In this document: in pieces, positions 1 through 11,803 of the stretch | Layout: each line of letters starts with the position of its first letter | Position numbering within the stretch: the first letter of the stretch is position 1 | Assembly (NCBI GenBank): GCA_030844895.1 | Contig: CM061226.1 | Span: forward strand, 97,997,292-98,061,291 | Direction of reading: 5' to 3' | Length of the DNA: 64,000 bases | Origin: Ambrosia x helenae | Lineage: Eukaryota > Streptophyta > Magnoliopsida > Asterales > Asteraceae | Notes under the pieces: model-generated | The model's database searches: none | Told to the model about the DNA's origin: nothing | Seen by the model: the letters and a program-made list of their open reading frames with translations, nothing else | Position numbers and translations under genes: made by a program

Positions 1-24
1 TCAGACGCAAATCTGAAACGCCTT

Positions 25-510
25 ATGGATACTACTGTAGCCCGCGCGGCATGGTTAAAGCTCGAGACGAAATACTTGAGCAACAAAAAGGCTCGCGCTG
101 CGGCGCTCGAGACAAAATTCTGCAATCTCACTCTCACGGCCTGCGCATCTGTTGATGATTACTGTCAACAGCTTTCTGATCTGGCAAATCAGTTAGCGGA
201 TGTGGATCAGCCTGTTTCCGACTCCCGACTCGTTCTTCAACTTGTGCGAGGGCTACCGGCCGAGTTCAACACCACTGCGTCTCTCATTAATCAGCAGGGT
301 GTTGACTGGGACCAAGCAATCGCCATGTTGAATGATGAAGTCATTCGGATCGAGGCTCAAAAAGGCTCGCAGAACACCGTTTTGGCTGCAACTGCAGCCC
401 CGGCTTCGGTCGGCACACCTTCCAGCACCACTCAACAGTCTGATCAGCAGACTTATTCAGCTCGACGAGGCAGAGGACGCGGATCTGGTCGTCGGGCAGG
501 GGCAGAGGAC
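25..510 (+). pseudogene. Copia gag (UBN2-type) fragment
   Basis: The open frame from 25 encodes a gag-type alpha-helical domain with the motif LVLQLVRGLPAEFNTTASLI and then a GRGRGSGRR basic tail. This fits the retrotransposon gag UBN2 family, which packages element RNA. No zinc knuckle is seen. Around 510 the Pro/Tyr-rich continuation moves to the frame of the pol ORF, so one indel separates gag from pol. A TAG then interrupts that frame near 609. The true start is probably before the window, because the frame is open at base 1. Confidence 0.85.
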
Positions 511-650
511 GCCACCAACAGTATACATGGAACCCTACTCAAGGACAGCAGCTCGGTTCTTTTCCTGCGTGGGCATGGTGGACTCCTCCACCATGTCCGT
601 ACCCTACGTAGCAGCAGCAAAAACAACCGGATCAGTCGTCTTCTCCGCAG

Positions 651-3600
651 GTGCAGTACGCAGGCTTTCCTCCTGCCCCCGCAGGCTATTCTCCACAGAT
701 GCATTACTCGGTTCCACCCGGGTTTTCCCCGATGCAATACAATCCTCTCTGCCCCACAGATCTGAGTGCAGCCATGGCTAATATGCAAGTCAACAACTCC
801 AACATGGCGTGGAATTCTGATGTTATGGATACAGGTGCTGAGTCCCATGTCACTAAGGACCCAGGTAAAATTGTTATCCCTGATTCTACTCCTGTTTGTC
901 GTAATATTATGGTAGGTAATGGTATGTATTTACCAATTAATCGATCAGGCACGGGCTTTCACCCTTTACCAAACCGTACCTATATACTTCCCCACATCCT
1001 TTATAGCCCACAAATTATAAAAAATCTTATTTCCGTTAGACGATTTACTCGTGATAATCAAGTGTCTGTCGAATTTGACCCGTTTGGTTTTTCTTTGAAG
1101 GACCTCAAAACTAGGAAGCACTTATCTCGACATGACAGTACCGGGACTCTTTACACGTTCACGCCATCACAGCTGCCACCTCAAGCCACATTTATTGCCT
1201 CCCATCATCTACCATGGCATGATCGTCTAGGACATCCCGGGGCGCAAGTTTTAGATATTTTAAATCGCAATTTAAATTTTCAATGTAATAAGGACAAAGG
1301 TCATAATCTTTGCAATTCTTGTCAAATTTCGAATAATAAACGTTTACCTTTTTATTCGTCTAATACATATACTTTTGCTCCTTTTGACATTATTCATTGC
1401 GATTTATGGACTTCGCCTATCACGAGTAAAACAGGATATAAGTATTATATGGTGCTAATTGACAATTTCTCACACTTCGTGTGGGTTTACCCCCTAAAAT
1501 ACAAATCCGAAACCTTTCCCACCTTTGCCAAATTCCATCAATTAATCCTCACCCAATTTAACCGCAAAATAAAAACTTTCCAATGTGACTTAGGGGGTGA
1601 ATTTGACAACTTAGCATTTAAAACCTTTGCTCAAAATAACGGGTTACTCTTCCGGTTTTCTTGCCCACAAACATCCTCTCAAAACGGAAGGGCCGAGCGT
1701 ATGATTCGCCGCTTGAATGACATCATTCGGGCTCTCCTAGTTCATGCGAGTCTACCTCCTTCCTTTTGGGTTGAAGCCCTGCACACCGCCACCTACCTAC
1801 ACAATATTTTACCCACAAAGCGTCTAAATTTTTACACGCCTACATTTGTCCTTTACCTTCGCCACCCTGCTTATGAACACTTACGAGTGTTCGGGTGTGC
1901 TTGCTACCCTAATACCTCCGCCACACAGCCCCATAAACTTCACCACCGGTCCATGCGGTGTATTTTCCTCGGGTACCCTCCCGATTTCCGCGGCTATCGT
2001 TGCCTGGACCCCACCACGGGCAAGGTTCACATCTCTCGGCATGTGACCTTTGATGAATGTGTGTTCCCTTACACACATTCACAACCTCCCGTTTCTTACA
2101 GCTTCCTAGATGACCCCCCCCCACCGGCTTTTACATTCCATAGGCCCGTTAACCAACCTGCCCCCCAACCCGTGGCCCAACACATTCCCAATCCTGTCAC
2201 GATCCCTTACCAATTCACCTACACTCGCCGTCCCAAGCCCGCCCAACCACCTGCTGCCCAACAGACCGGCCCAATAAATCCTTCTGGCCCATCCACAGCT
2301 ACGGCCCAACAACCACCCGCACCACAGCCTATCCAGCCTAACCAGCCCACCAACCAACACCCCATGACGACTCGGTCCAAATCCCGATCCCATCCCTCAG
2401 CCATACATCACACCCTTACCATCTCACCGGTCCCTACCTCATATGCTAAAGCCCTGACTAATCATAATTGGTTACATGCTATGCAAACCGAGTATTCGGC
2501 ATTACAGGATAATGAAACATGGGACCTTGTTCCCCGTCCTCATGATCGACCGGTCATCCGTTGCATGTGGTTATTTCGGCATAAATTCAAATCGGATGGA
2601 TCATTGGCTCGTTATAAGGCTAGGTTGGTGGTTAATGGGAATTCCCAAACAGTTGGTATAGATTGTGACGAGACTTTCAGTCCGGTTGTTAAACCGGCTA
2701 CCATTCGCACCGTGTTATCTCTTGCTGTTTCACGGGCTTGGCCGGTTCATCAACTTGACGTCAAGAATGCGTTTTTACATGGGGAACTGAATGAAACAGT
2801 ATTTATGCACCAGCCACCGGGGTTTTATGATAAGCGTTACCCTAATCATGTTTGTCGACTGAAAAAAATCGCTATACGGACTTAAACAGGCACCAAGGGC
2901 GTGGTACACTCGCTTTGCTACCTTCATCTCCTCTCACGGATTTCGTAGCACTACAAGTGACCAGTCGCTATTCGTCTATCACAAGGACCCGTCAAATATT
3001 GCATACCTACTTTTGTATGTTGATGACATCGTTCTGACCGCGTCTAATGACCGTCTCTTAACGACTATCATTCGTACCTTATCAACAGAGTTTGCTATGA
3101 CCGATTTGGGTCAGTTACACCATTTTTTGGGGATTAAAGTGACACAACAGAAGAATGGAATTTTTTTATCCCAAGCTCAATATGCTAAGGATATTATTGC
3201 CCGAGCCTCCATGACATCTTGCAAACCATGTTCTACACCGGTCGATCTCTCTTCAAAATTAAGTGCCACGGATGGGGAAATCTTTTCGGATCCTACGCTC
3301 TATCGAAGTTTAGCGGGAGCACTACAATATTTAACTTTCACTAGACCCGACTTATCATATGCTGTCCAGCAGGTATGCCTTTTCATGCATGAACCGAGAG
3401 ATCCTCACTTTGCTTTCTTGAAACGGATCTTACGCTACTTGCAAGGCACCATTGATTATGGTATTCGGATATTGCGGTCGACTTCTCCTGATCTGGTTGC
3501 CTATTCTGATGCTGATTGGGGTGGATGCCTGGATTCAAGACGGTCTACATCGGGCTATTGCGTATTTCTTGGGGATAAACCTTATATCGTGGTCTGCCAA

Positions 3601-3985
3601 ACGTCAACCTACTGTCTCGCGTTCTAGTGCCGAAGCTGAGTACAAGGGTGTTGCGAATGCCGTGGCTGAGTTGTCTTGGATTCGAAACTTGCTGTTTGAA
3701 CTTCTAACTCCAGTTACACGTGCCTCGGTAGTGTTTTGTGATAATATTTCAGCGGTATATTTATCCAATAATCCGGTTCAGCACCAACGGACGAAACATA
3801 TCGAAATTGATATACATTTTGTTCGAGAGAAGGTTCGTCTTGGCCAAATCAAGGTTCTCCATGTCCCGTCCTCAATGCAGTACGCGGATATCTTTACAAA
3901 AGGATTATCTCGTGAGCTATTCCAATCATTTCGGTCCAGCTTGAGCGTCTGTCCTCCGCCCGCTCAAACTGAGGGGGTGTCTTAG
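651..3985 (+). pseudogene. Copia pol polyprotein (protease-integrase-RT-RNase H), frameshifted
   Basis: Protease has DTGAESHVT near 828. The pre-integrase motif HDRLGHPG is near 1217. The integrase core runs from DIIHCDLW (about 1389), followed by a Pro-rich linker (2100-2400). RT has LDVKNAFLHGEL (about 2755) and YVDD (about 3016). RNase H has YSDADWGG (about 3500), and the C-terminal region has KHIEIDIHFVREKV (about 3797). The polyprotein would make, integrate and process element cDNA. Reading frame 3 covers 651-2885, then the RT continues in frame 1 from about 2887, and the RNase H C-terminus is in frame 2 after about 3590. At least two frameshifts make it non-functional. Confidence 0.93.
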
Positions 3986-4156
3986 CAGCCGATTATGCAG
4001 ATGTAATTTAGGAATAGATTAAGTTTGTTATTAGAGATAATATTGTATTTGTTTTGTGTATATCCTTTCCTTATTCATAGGTTGTATCTTTCCCTATAAA
4101 TAGGGACATTGTTTCAGCAATAATATTCATTCACAATTACAACCTAATTGCTTTCA
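3978..4156 (+). repeat. 3' LTR of the Copia element
   Basis: A polypurine tract (GAGGGGG, 3971-3977) is followed by TGTCTTAGCAGCC, and the repeat ends in CTTTCA. The LTR is therefore about 179 bp, short for Copia. It contains a TATA box (CCTATAAATAGGG, around 4093). Its 5' partner is outside the window, so the boundary at 4156 rests on the TG...CA rule only. Confidence 0.75.
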
Positions 4157-4566
4157 CTCGGGCGCAGCGAGGCGCACCTATAGCGCCTGGTGGTGGCTTA
4201 GGCGCAAATCTGGCTTTTTTTTTTTTTTTTTTGTGAAAAACGGTACCTAGGCGCGCGCCTGAACCAGGCGCAGGTGATAAAAAAACGAGAGCTTAAACTC
4301 ATCAGGCTGATTTTCCGGCCAAATTCAGGCTAAAATTTGCCTAAACCACTAAAACATCCTAAATGAGCTATGAACAAGTCCTAAACATCCCTAAAACATC
4401 CTAAAATAGCCATAAACATTCCTAAAACATCTCTAAAATCCCTAAAAAATGTATTTTATACTATGCGCCTAATTATAAAAAGCCCTCATTTTTATGCGCC
4501 TTGCGCCTAGGCTCCGGGCTCGGCCTATGTGCCTTGAGTGCGCCTAGGCGCTTTGATAACTATGCT
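4157..4566. repeat. GCGCCTAGGCGC-rich dispersed repeat
   Basis: Both ends are rich in GGCGCA/GCGCCT words (4162-4260 and 4498-4552, the latter ending TGCGCCTAGGCGCTTTG), around an AT-rich core with repeated CCTAAAACATCCTAAA words. The imperfect inverted ends suggest a small non-autonomous transposon. The left boundary coincides with the Copia LTR end, so the Copia may have inserted into this repeat. Confidence 0.5.
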
Positions 4567-4672
4567 CCTTCTAAGTACATTTATTATTTGTGAAAATTAA
4601 TCTAAAATCTTCTTCTTCTTTTTTTAAAAATAATTCATGTGGTGAGACTTATTGTTTGGAACAAACATTTAG

Positions 4673-7110
4673 GCTGCAAAAATGTTGTCAAAGTTGAATA
4701 TTCAAAAAAGTGGAAACATACAACCAGATGGTCCTCCTATAGAAATCCCAGCTGCAAATTACATGCCAGATTATCAACAAAGGTATGCAAAGGGGAACAA
4801 ACAAGCACAATATCCTAATATTATTGAAGATGGTTATCCATTGGAAGCCCTTGAGGAAGAGCAAGAAGAGTGTGCTGAGGTAGCTAATGCAGTTGAGCGG
4901 TTAGCGGTTTCAGCTTACCAATTTCCAAGAAAAGAAATGGAGCTTGAGAATGATCTTAACTCTCCGGTTGACTGCGAAATTCGATGGGAGGATTTGATTT
5001 TTAAGGAAGAGATTGGGCATGGTAAGGATGCGGCGGTTTTTCACTTTTTTTTCCTGAATGCGTAGAGCACGCCCTATAGAAGCTTTTCATGTTGTCTTTC
5101 ATTAGAGTTGACAATATGGGCTGGTCGGGCGGGTTGGATTGGGTTATGGGTCACAACGGGCGATTGCCACCTCATCTCTCATATTTGTTAGTAAAGATAT
5201 TAAGAGGTTTCTTACCTTTTCAGGGTCATTTGCTCGAGTATACCGTGGAATTTGGAATGGATCGGTAAATTTTAACTGAACTAGAAGCTTTCCATACCTG
5301 TAATTCATGTTGAAGGCGGTGCTTGGGATTGCGTATTCTTAGCTTATGCTTATGGCTTATGAGAACTTTAAATAAGCCATAAAATCTCAAAATAACATTC
5401 CCAAACAACCTGGAAGAATATACATTCAGTAATGCTAACACTTGTTATATGTTTGTTGCTCCTTTAATCAGGATGTTGCGGTTAAAGTTTATTTTGGTAA
5501 TCAATACAGTGAGAAGGCTTTGCAGGACTACAATAAAGAGGTATGTGGACTTAACATCAAACTAAAGGTCCTTAATGTGTGGCTAATGTATAAGCAAATG
5601 ATAAATACTAAATTACGCATGTACTTCAGATCGACATCATGAAAAGACTTCGCCATCCAAATGTTTTGCTTTTTATGGGGTCGGTTTGTTCACAAGATAA
5701 ACTTGCCATTGTTACAGAGTTACTACCTAGGTAATGCATCTTTTTTTTTTTTGCTGCGCACCCGAAAAAAAAAGTTCATTACAATGAGTCAGTAACCACT
5801 AACCAACTTAACTATATTCATCATGATCAGGGGAAGCCTTTTCAATCTTCTTCACAACAATGGTCACTCTTTTGATATTAAGCGGCGTCTAAAGATGGCT
5901 GCAGATGTTGTAAGTTCTCTTAAATGAAGAACTTTTGTTTTATACTTTTATCGTTGCTAGTCGCACTGGTATTAAGTTTTTTTTGTATATATTAACTTTT
6001 TCTTTCTTGTTTTGTAGGCAAGAGGTATGAACTACTTGCACCACAGAAATCCGCCAATCGTACACAGAGACCTCAAATCTTCAAATCTTCTTGTTGACAA
6101 GAACTGGTCGGTTAAGGTAGTGTTTCACTGCGTAACGCCTTTAAATGATCTCATATTTGTTAACTGTTGTTATCTTTTAATCATGAAGCAAAGCTAATTT
6201 ATTCTGACATTTATCAGGTTGGGGATTTTGGTCTGTCGAAACTAAAGCACGCAACCTTTTTAAGCGCGAGATCAGGAGGAGGAACAGTAAGGACATTCCT
6301 GTTCTCTATTTTCTTGATAAAGTTCCAAACTTGAAAAAGTCTTTTTAATGATTACTTAACACTCTTATGTGATATCTTCTGCAGCCTCAGTGGATGGCAC
6401 CTGAAGTTCTTCGTAACGAACCATCAAACGAGAAGTAAGATTCAGTTGCTAACTCGAAATTAGTCATTTGAGGAGATGAGTTCCAAGATACTTTTGGTGC
6501 ATACGCCATTTTAGAATCGTTTTATTCTAAGAATAATATTATTTTTGAAAAAGTCGATTATTTGACACGCTAACAATAATTTGGCCACATGGATATGTTA
6601 TGCTAATGGATGTTCTTATTCTATTGATGGGCAGGTCAGATGTGTTTAGTTTCGGCATAATACTATGGGAACTAGTCACACAAAGTGTCCCTTGGAACAA
6701 TATGAATCCGCTACAGGTAGCGTATTTTCTCTCATTTAAATAAAATGTAGTCTCACTCTAACAAGTAATAACCGAAAACAAGTTTTTGATGATTGTAGGT
6801 GGTTGGAGTTGTGGGTTTCATGGACCGACGATTGGATTTACCCGAAGACCTAGACCCATCTCTCTCATCTATCATTCAAGATTGTTGGCAAAGGTTTGAT
6901 CTTACTTACTGTCTCTTTTTGTTCCAGTTTCATTTATCAATCATGTTAATAGTTTTTCAGCATTATCTTCATAAACCATGTGTATTTTAGTCGAAGGCGA
7001 GTTCTTATTCATTTTGCAACTTGAAAACTTGCAGCAACCCAGCGCTTCGCCCTTCCTTCGAGAACGTTATGACAAGATTATCTGGCCTGATGCAGAATCT
7101 TCCCACATAA
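4673..7110 (+). CDS. Raf-like MAPKKK (protein kinase), C-terminal 369 residues visible
   Basis: Exons: 4673-5021, 5224-5264, 5472-5540, 5630-5730, 5831-5909, 6018-6116, 6218-6286, 6385-6434, 6635-6716, 6799-6893, 7035-7110. All introns are GT-AG and all phases agree, giving 369 codons plus TAA. The kinase domain is complete: Gly loop GHGSFARVYRG (split by an intron), VAVKVY lysine, MKRLRHPNVLLFMG, HRDLKSSN catalytic loop, DFGLSK, PQWMAPEVL, SDVFSFGIILWELVT. These patterns belong to the plant Raf-like MAPKKK group that often carries an N-terminal PAS domain. Residues 1-116 here are an acidic linker. The first visible exon begins at an AG acceptor (4671-4672), so the true start and any PAS exons lie upstream, beyond the Copia insertion. 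If those exons are gone, the locus is a truncated gene. ATG 4682 would give an N-terminally short product. Confidence 0.92.
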
Positions 7111-8467
7111 GGGAAGAATGAAGTTTGATCAACTCCATCAATGCTGCTTCAAAGGAAGCTATATATCTCCATATCTTTTTGTTTCTTTTTGGGTAATTTC
7201 TTTTGTTTAGAAACTAATTAACATGATGTTTGTTGTTAACAACACCTGATATATATTATTATAAGGTGAGATTAACATACATGTCACACACACACACACA
7301 CACACTTTTATCCTTTTATTGTGATCAGTTGTGAACACTTGTGATGATAAATATTATAGTAGATACATGAGTTTACTAGTGAATTTGCTTTGCAAGGAGA
7401 TAACTTTAAACTATGGGTGTGCACGGTTTGGTTTGAAACCGTGAAACTGTCTAAACCGGTCAACGGTTGTTTATTTTATTTTATTTTTGGTTGGTCGGTT
7501 TATAAAGTTCCAAACCATAGTGAACGGTTTGGTTTACAGTTTATACCAAAAACTGACCGGGTATTATATATGGAAGACGCGCAATCAGCTTATTTTCTTC
7601 GGGAGACGAATCCCAGTTGACAGGATATTTGGTGAAGTCCAAACTATGGCTTACATGTAGTTTAAAAATAGAACGAAAAATATGATTTGTAATGGAGAAG
7701 TTGGGTGTGATTTGATGTTACGGGCTAGATCGTTAGTATTGATTAGCGATATGGGGTGTTCTGTTGTAAGTTTGGTTGTATTGGGTTAGTGTCTTGCTTG
7801 TATAACACTAGTGTATATAATGGGTGATAAATTAAAGTTTGTTTGCTTAAAAAAAAAAAAAAAGAAAGAAAGAAAGAGATATTCAATCAATATTATATAT
7901 AAACCGACAATAGCCAAATTTAATTCGTCAAGAGGCTAACATAAAAGAGAATCATTTTGCAATCCACATGAAAAATGGAAAACCTGCCCAAATAAATATT
8001 GTTGACCGTTGACTGAGAACAACAACAACCAATAAGAACATTGAACGAGGCAACGATTATGGCATCGGGTCAAAGCGACGTGGGTCTAACAAAATTCCAC
8101 GTGAAAAGGACCGTATGGGCATCGCTTTGACGCTTTTCCATACTATTGTATTAAACTAATAAATAGAGAAAGTATACGGTAGAAAGGATTCTTAACATAC
8201 AAAGCGTAGGAAGGAACTTTAGAGTGTCAGGTGGATCTAGTCTTTATATTAAGAAGGGCAATGTAGACTTTTTCTAGGAACGCGATTTGTCCTAAATTAA
8301 GCGGTTGCACTCCTTATTCTATCGACGACACAGCATAATCAAAACAAATTGGAGTCTCTGATTATCTTCCGTGCCTCCGATCAAACAGTGTAATCAGTTT
8401 CACGATCGTGAAGAAAAAATCACGTAACCGAATGCTCTGATTTCAAAAACCTACCAATTGAACCGTG
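7111..8467. other. Kinase 3' flank and intergenic DNA
   Basis: Contains a (CA)n microsatellite near 7286-7306, a CGGTTT-rich stretch from about 7414 to 7565 starting GGTGTGCACGGTTTGG (this resembles the end of a hAT-type MITE, with no matching right end found), and an A-run with GAAA repeats at about 7848-7877. No gene is recognised. Confidence 0.5.
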
Positions 8468-9418
8468 CTAAACATTAGGAACGAGCCACTCTTTTGCATC
8501 TACCAATAGGGATGGCAATCAAACCCGAACCCGATAAGTAAACCCGAAACCCGACACATTTGGGACGGGTTTGGGGTCGGGTAATAGGGTATGGGTCCGG
8601 GTATGGGATTAGTTTTTATTTTTTTCGCGGGTTTGGGACGGGTTTGAGATTTGATGATATATCAGTTTACCCGACCCGATTACCCGATAAAGTATACCCA
8701 TTTACCCGATTAGATACCCAATATGTTTTCTTATATATTTTTTAATTATGTATGCATAATATATCTAATTGTCCATCTAGATTACCATCTTGTGCTAGAA
8801 ATTACCAAAAAATAGTGTATACTATTTGTTATCTATGTCTTAGAGTGTTTTTATATGAGTTAAGTATTTTATATTCATGCATTGTAATCATTTACACATA
8901 TATTAAATAATTCAAAATGTAATTGGTTAGTAGTTATCCAATAGATACCCGACCGGTTTATTGTCGGATATACCCGATGGGTAAGCTTTAAAAACTAATG
9001 GGTTTACCTGAAGCCCGCGGGTATACCCGACACCTGATGGGTAATCACCCGACATAAACCCGACGGGTTTTGGGACGAGTTTGGGACAAGCATACATAAT
9101 CGGGTATGGGGTTGGGATTGCCTAAACCCGTCCCAAACCCGACCCATTGCCATCCCTATCTACCAATCAGATGATTACACGTGTAAAATCTTACGACGCT
9201 TTAATTTTTAAGGTCTCTGCGTCTAAACTTTAGACGCGAGGCTATTGTTTAGACGCATCCTTCACGTCTAAAGAATAGGTTAGCCCCTTTGCGTCTAAAT
9301 AACAGCCTCACGTCTAAAGTTTATACGCATGGACTTAAAAATCAAAGCGTCTGAAGACTTTACACGTGTAATCATCTGATTGGTAGACGCAAAAGAGTGT
9401 TTCGTCCCTAATGTTTAG
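8468..9418. mobile_element. Fold-back (long inverted repeat) element, interrupted by a hAT MITE
   Basis: The left arm (8468-8506 continuing at 9159 to about 9255) matches the reverse complement of the right arm (about 9290-9418) over more than 130 bp with few mismatches. Both arms carry TCTACCAATCAGATGATTAC and CACGTGTAAA, and end in CTAAACATTAGG. The loop is only about 35 bp once the inserted element at 8507-9158 is removed. The outer TSD is not clear. Confidence 0.75.
8507..9158. mobile_element. hAT-type MITE, 652 bp, TSD TCTACCAA
   Basis: Terminal inverted repeats TAGGGATGGCAAT / ATTGCCATCCCTA are flanked by a perfect 8-bp duplication TCTACCAA (8499-8506 and 9159-9166), the hAT superfamily signature. 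The subterminal regions are full of ACCCGA/TCGGGT words. There is no transposase. It interrupts the left arm of the fold-back element, so it is the younger of the two. Confidence 0.93.
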
Positions 9419-9600
9419 ACGCATCAAGTGTTTATTTTAACAAATATGCTTGGTCAATTGTTTATTTTGACAATTTCCTCTTTTATTATTATGTGATCAT
9501 TTTCAACCTGATCCAGACCGAAAAAGTTATAATATTTGACGGTAGACAACCGGCCCAAAAGTTTTCAACCACCATGAAAAAAGATCTTAAGTCTGGCAGT

Positions 9601-9764
9601 CTGTGGCGGATCTAGAGTATAAGCAGGGGTAACGTCCGTTACCCCTCAACTTTTTTGGCGTAGTGTATTTTTATTTTATTTTTAATTTTTTACGTTTTTA
9701 TATTACGTTATCCGTGAAAAATATGTAACGTTACCCCTGAAATCTTGGTCCAGATCCGCCACTG
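9601..9764. mobile_element. hAT-type MITE (CAGTGGCGGATC family), 164 bp
   Basis: Ends are CTGTGGCGGATCTAGA and TCCAGATCCGCCACTG, with an exact 8-bp TSD CTGGCAGT (9593-9600, 9765-9772). The interior shares GTTACCCCTGAAATCTTGG with the copy at 22642 in the opposite orientation. Non-coding. Confidence 0.9.
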
Positions 9765-9772
9765 CTGGCAGT

Positions 9773-10290
9773 GTACCCCACCTTAGTAATTATAAGACTT
9801 TCGCTAGTGTATCATACCTTATTGATTATATGAATTTTTATTATCTCTACTAAATCAATCAACGGAAATATATAGTTGGTCTTTATAAAACTTGAGAACA
9901 TGCTGAACTTAAAGGTGGTGCATGTGAGGGGCGACGGTGTGTGGGGTTAGATTCTTTGATGGGTCATTTTGGAAGTACTCGGGTCAGAACAAATATCGGT
10001 GTTGAGATCAAGGGCCCCACCTTTTAGCAACAGATTTGTAGGCTGTCGTGTGTGTTTCATAGCAATCTCGCACATTCACACTTGTGAATGAGAAATGAGA
10101 ATTACTTAACTAGTGGGATCCCTAGCCTATGCGGCGCCTTTCAACGATATCAGTTTGGTTCGTTACAATACGAGTATGATTATATCACTCAGTGCAACCT
10201 AAAGAGATATGATATGACTAAGGAGATATTAACGCATGTTTTTAAATTGATTAAGCACCATTAAAAAAGACCGGCACCAGTGCCTATATT
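9773..10290. other. Intergenic DNA, nothing recognised
   Basis: Unique-looking AT-rich sequence with no convincing ORF, splice-linked exon, repeat end or RNA gene. Confidence 0.5.
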
Positions 10291-10299
10291 GTTTGGACG

Positions 10300-10471
10300 C
10301 AGTGGCGAAGCTTGGGCGAAAGTCTCGGGGGGTCGGAAGTCAACAGTTACGGGGGGTCGGAACCGTATATACCAAAAAAATTCTATATGGATACTATATA
10401 ATCCGAACTTCTGAGCAAAAATTTCAGGGGGGGAGGGGGGGCTCTTCCGCCCCAAGTAAGATGCACCCATG
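10300..10471. mobile_element. hAT-type MITE (CAGTGGCGAAGC family), 172 bp
   Basis: Starts CAGTGGCGAAGCTTGGGC and ends GATGCACCCATG, with an imperfect 8-bp TSD TTTGGACG / TTCAGACG. The interior has GGGGGTCGGAA blocks and TACTATATAATCCGAACTTC, shared with copies at 16877, 52318 and 61829. Confidence 0.82.
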
Positions 10472-11803
10472 TTCAGACGGTACCAATTCGGTTCGTGACT
10501 GTATCGGTATGATACTGAAACTCGCCATATAACTTACGTATACAAAATACTCTATTGCGAATGCAGCTACATTTTCCACGAAATTCGGGGGGAAGGGGTG
10601 CTCCTAGAGTTATATTTTTACTTAACTGATTTGGTCCAATCCTGCATTGCCACATCACTTCAATGATTTACTTCACTGAAATATTTTTTTGGAGGCATCA
10701 TGTAACACCCCAACCGATGGCGGAAACATCGAGGTGTCACGTAGTGACGATTGTTCAAAAGCACATGGACTAAAATGTAAATATTAATAACTTCCATTAT
10801 TCAAAACGAAATACAAAGAGTCTTAATAAAAATCTCAAACATAGAAAATAAATGTTCAACTTTTATTTAAGCACTAGGTCCAGCCTAAGCGTGAAAGCAA
10901 GTAAGATCAAATGTCACCTGAAACATGTACAAAATAATTTGTCAACACATATAATGTATTGGTGAGTACATTTGTTGGATATATATATAGTATAAAACGT
11001 TTCGCAATTCTTGTGCTGTATACCGTTTGCAATTATGTAACTTAAGTAATGTCCGTTCAAAATCAACCCTATGTAGTAAGTATCAAGAATCAAGAATCAA
11101 AACATTTTTTATTAATATGAATCACAAGACAATGACCAAGGTCTCTCAACAGAGTCAAAAGGGGTATATACCATAGTACTATTCATTGAAATGTCAGGCC
11201 CTCAAAGGTTAATGATTTTGACAAGTCATAGACACACAAATTAACATAAAGCAAGCACACATGAGAATTGCTATTTTAGTAAGAAGTAATAGAAGCTTGA
11301 TAATAAGTACATGAGTCACCCCAAAAGTAAAATGAAAAAGGGGAAAGATATACTCACAGTTTGCGAAAGCGATCAAAATCCACTTAAGCGGTCGTGAGCT
11401 AAGTAATGGGAATTCCGAGGAATTCAACCTATAATGTGTAAGAATACTAATAAGGAAATGTCTAAGAGTCTAAAGTAACTAGTGTCTAAGGCATTAGGGT
11501 TTGCTAAGTCGATTTGGGGAATTAGAGTCTATGATAAATCGAATTTCTATAAAAGTTGTATATTAAAATAATATACTAAAGTTTGTAATTAGAATTTAGG
11601 TAATATATAATTATTGCCAATAGAATATTTAGATAAAATGTGTTTGAATAATTAAGACAAAATAATTTAGTTATTTACTTTAACTAAATTAAAATAATTA
11701 CAATAATCATAAATGTATAAATAAATAATTATGTGTTTCGCAATGATCGACAAATGGTAAATAAGATTTTCAGACATAAAACATTTCTATTTTATAAGAA
11801 AAG

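Larger units (their letters stand above)
1..4156 (+). mobile_element. Ty1/Copia LTR retrotransposon, 3' portion, degenerate
   Basis: The order is gag, protease, integrase, reverse transcriptase, RNase H, 3' LTR, which is diagnostic of Copia. The 5' LTR and primer-binding site lie before the window. Gag ends in an RG-rich tail with no CCHC knuckle, and the RT has YVDDIVLTASN. With the very short LTR this resembles the Ale/Retrofit lineage (inference). It is dead: the gag frame shifts near 510, an in-frame TAG lies near 609, and frameshifts occur near 2880 and 3590. It sits directly upstream of the visible exons of a kinase gene on the same strand. Confidence 0.95.

Noticed and set aside
2106..2404. 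Gly/Trp-rich minus ORFs
   Set aside because: Antisense shadow of the Pro-rich linker in Copia pol.
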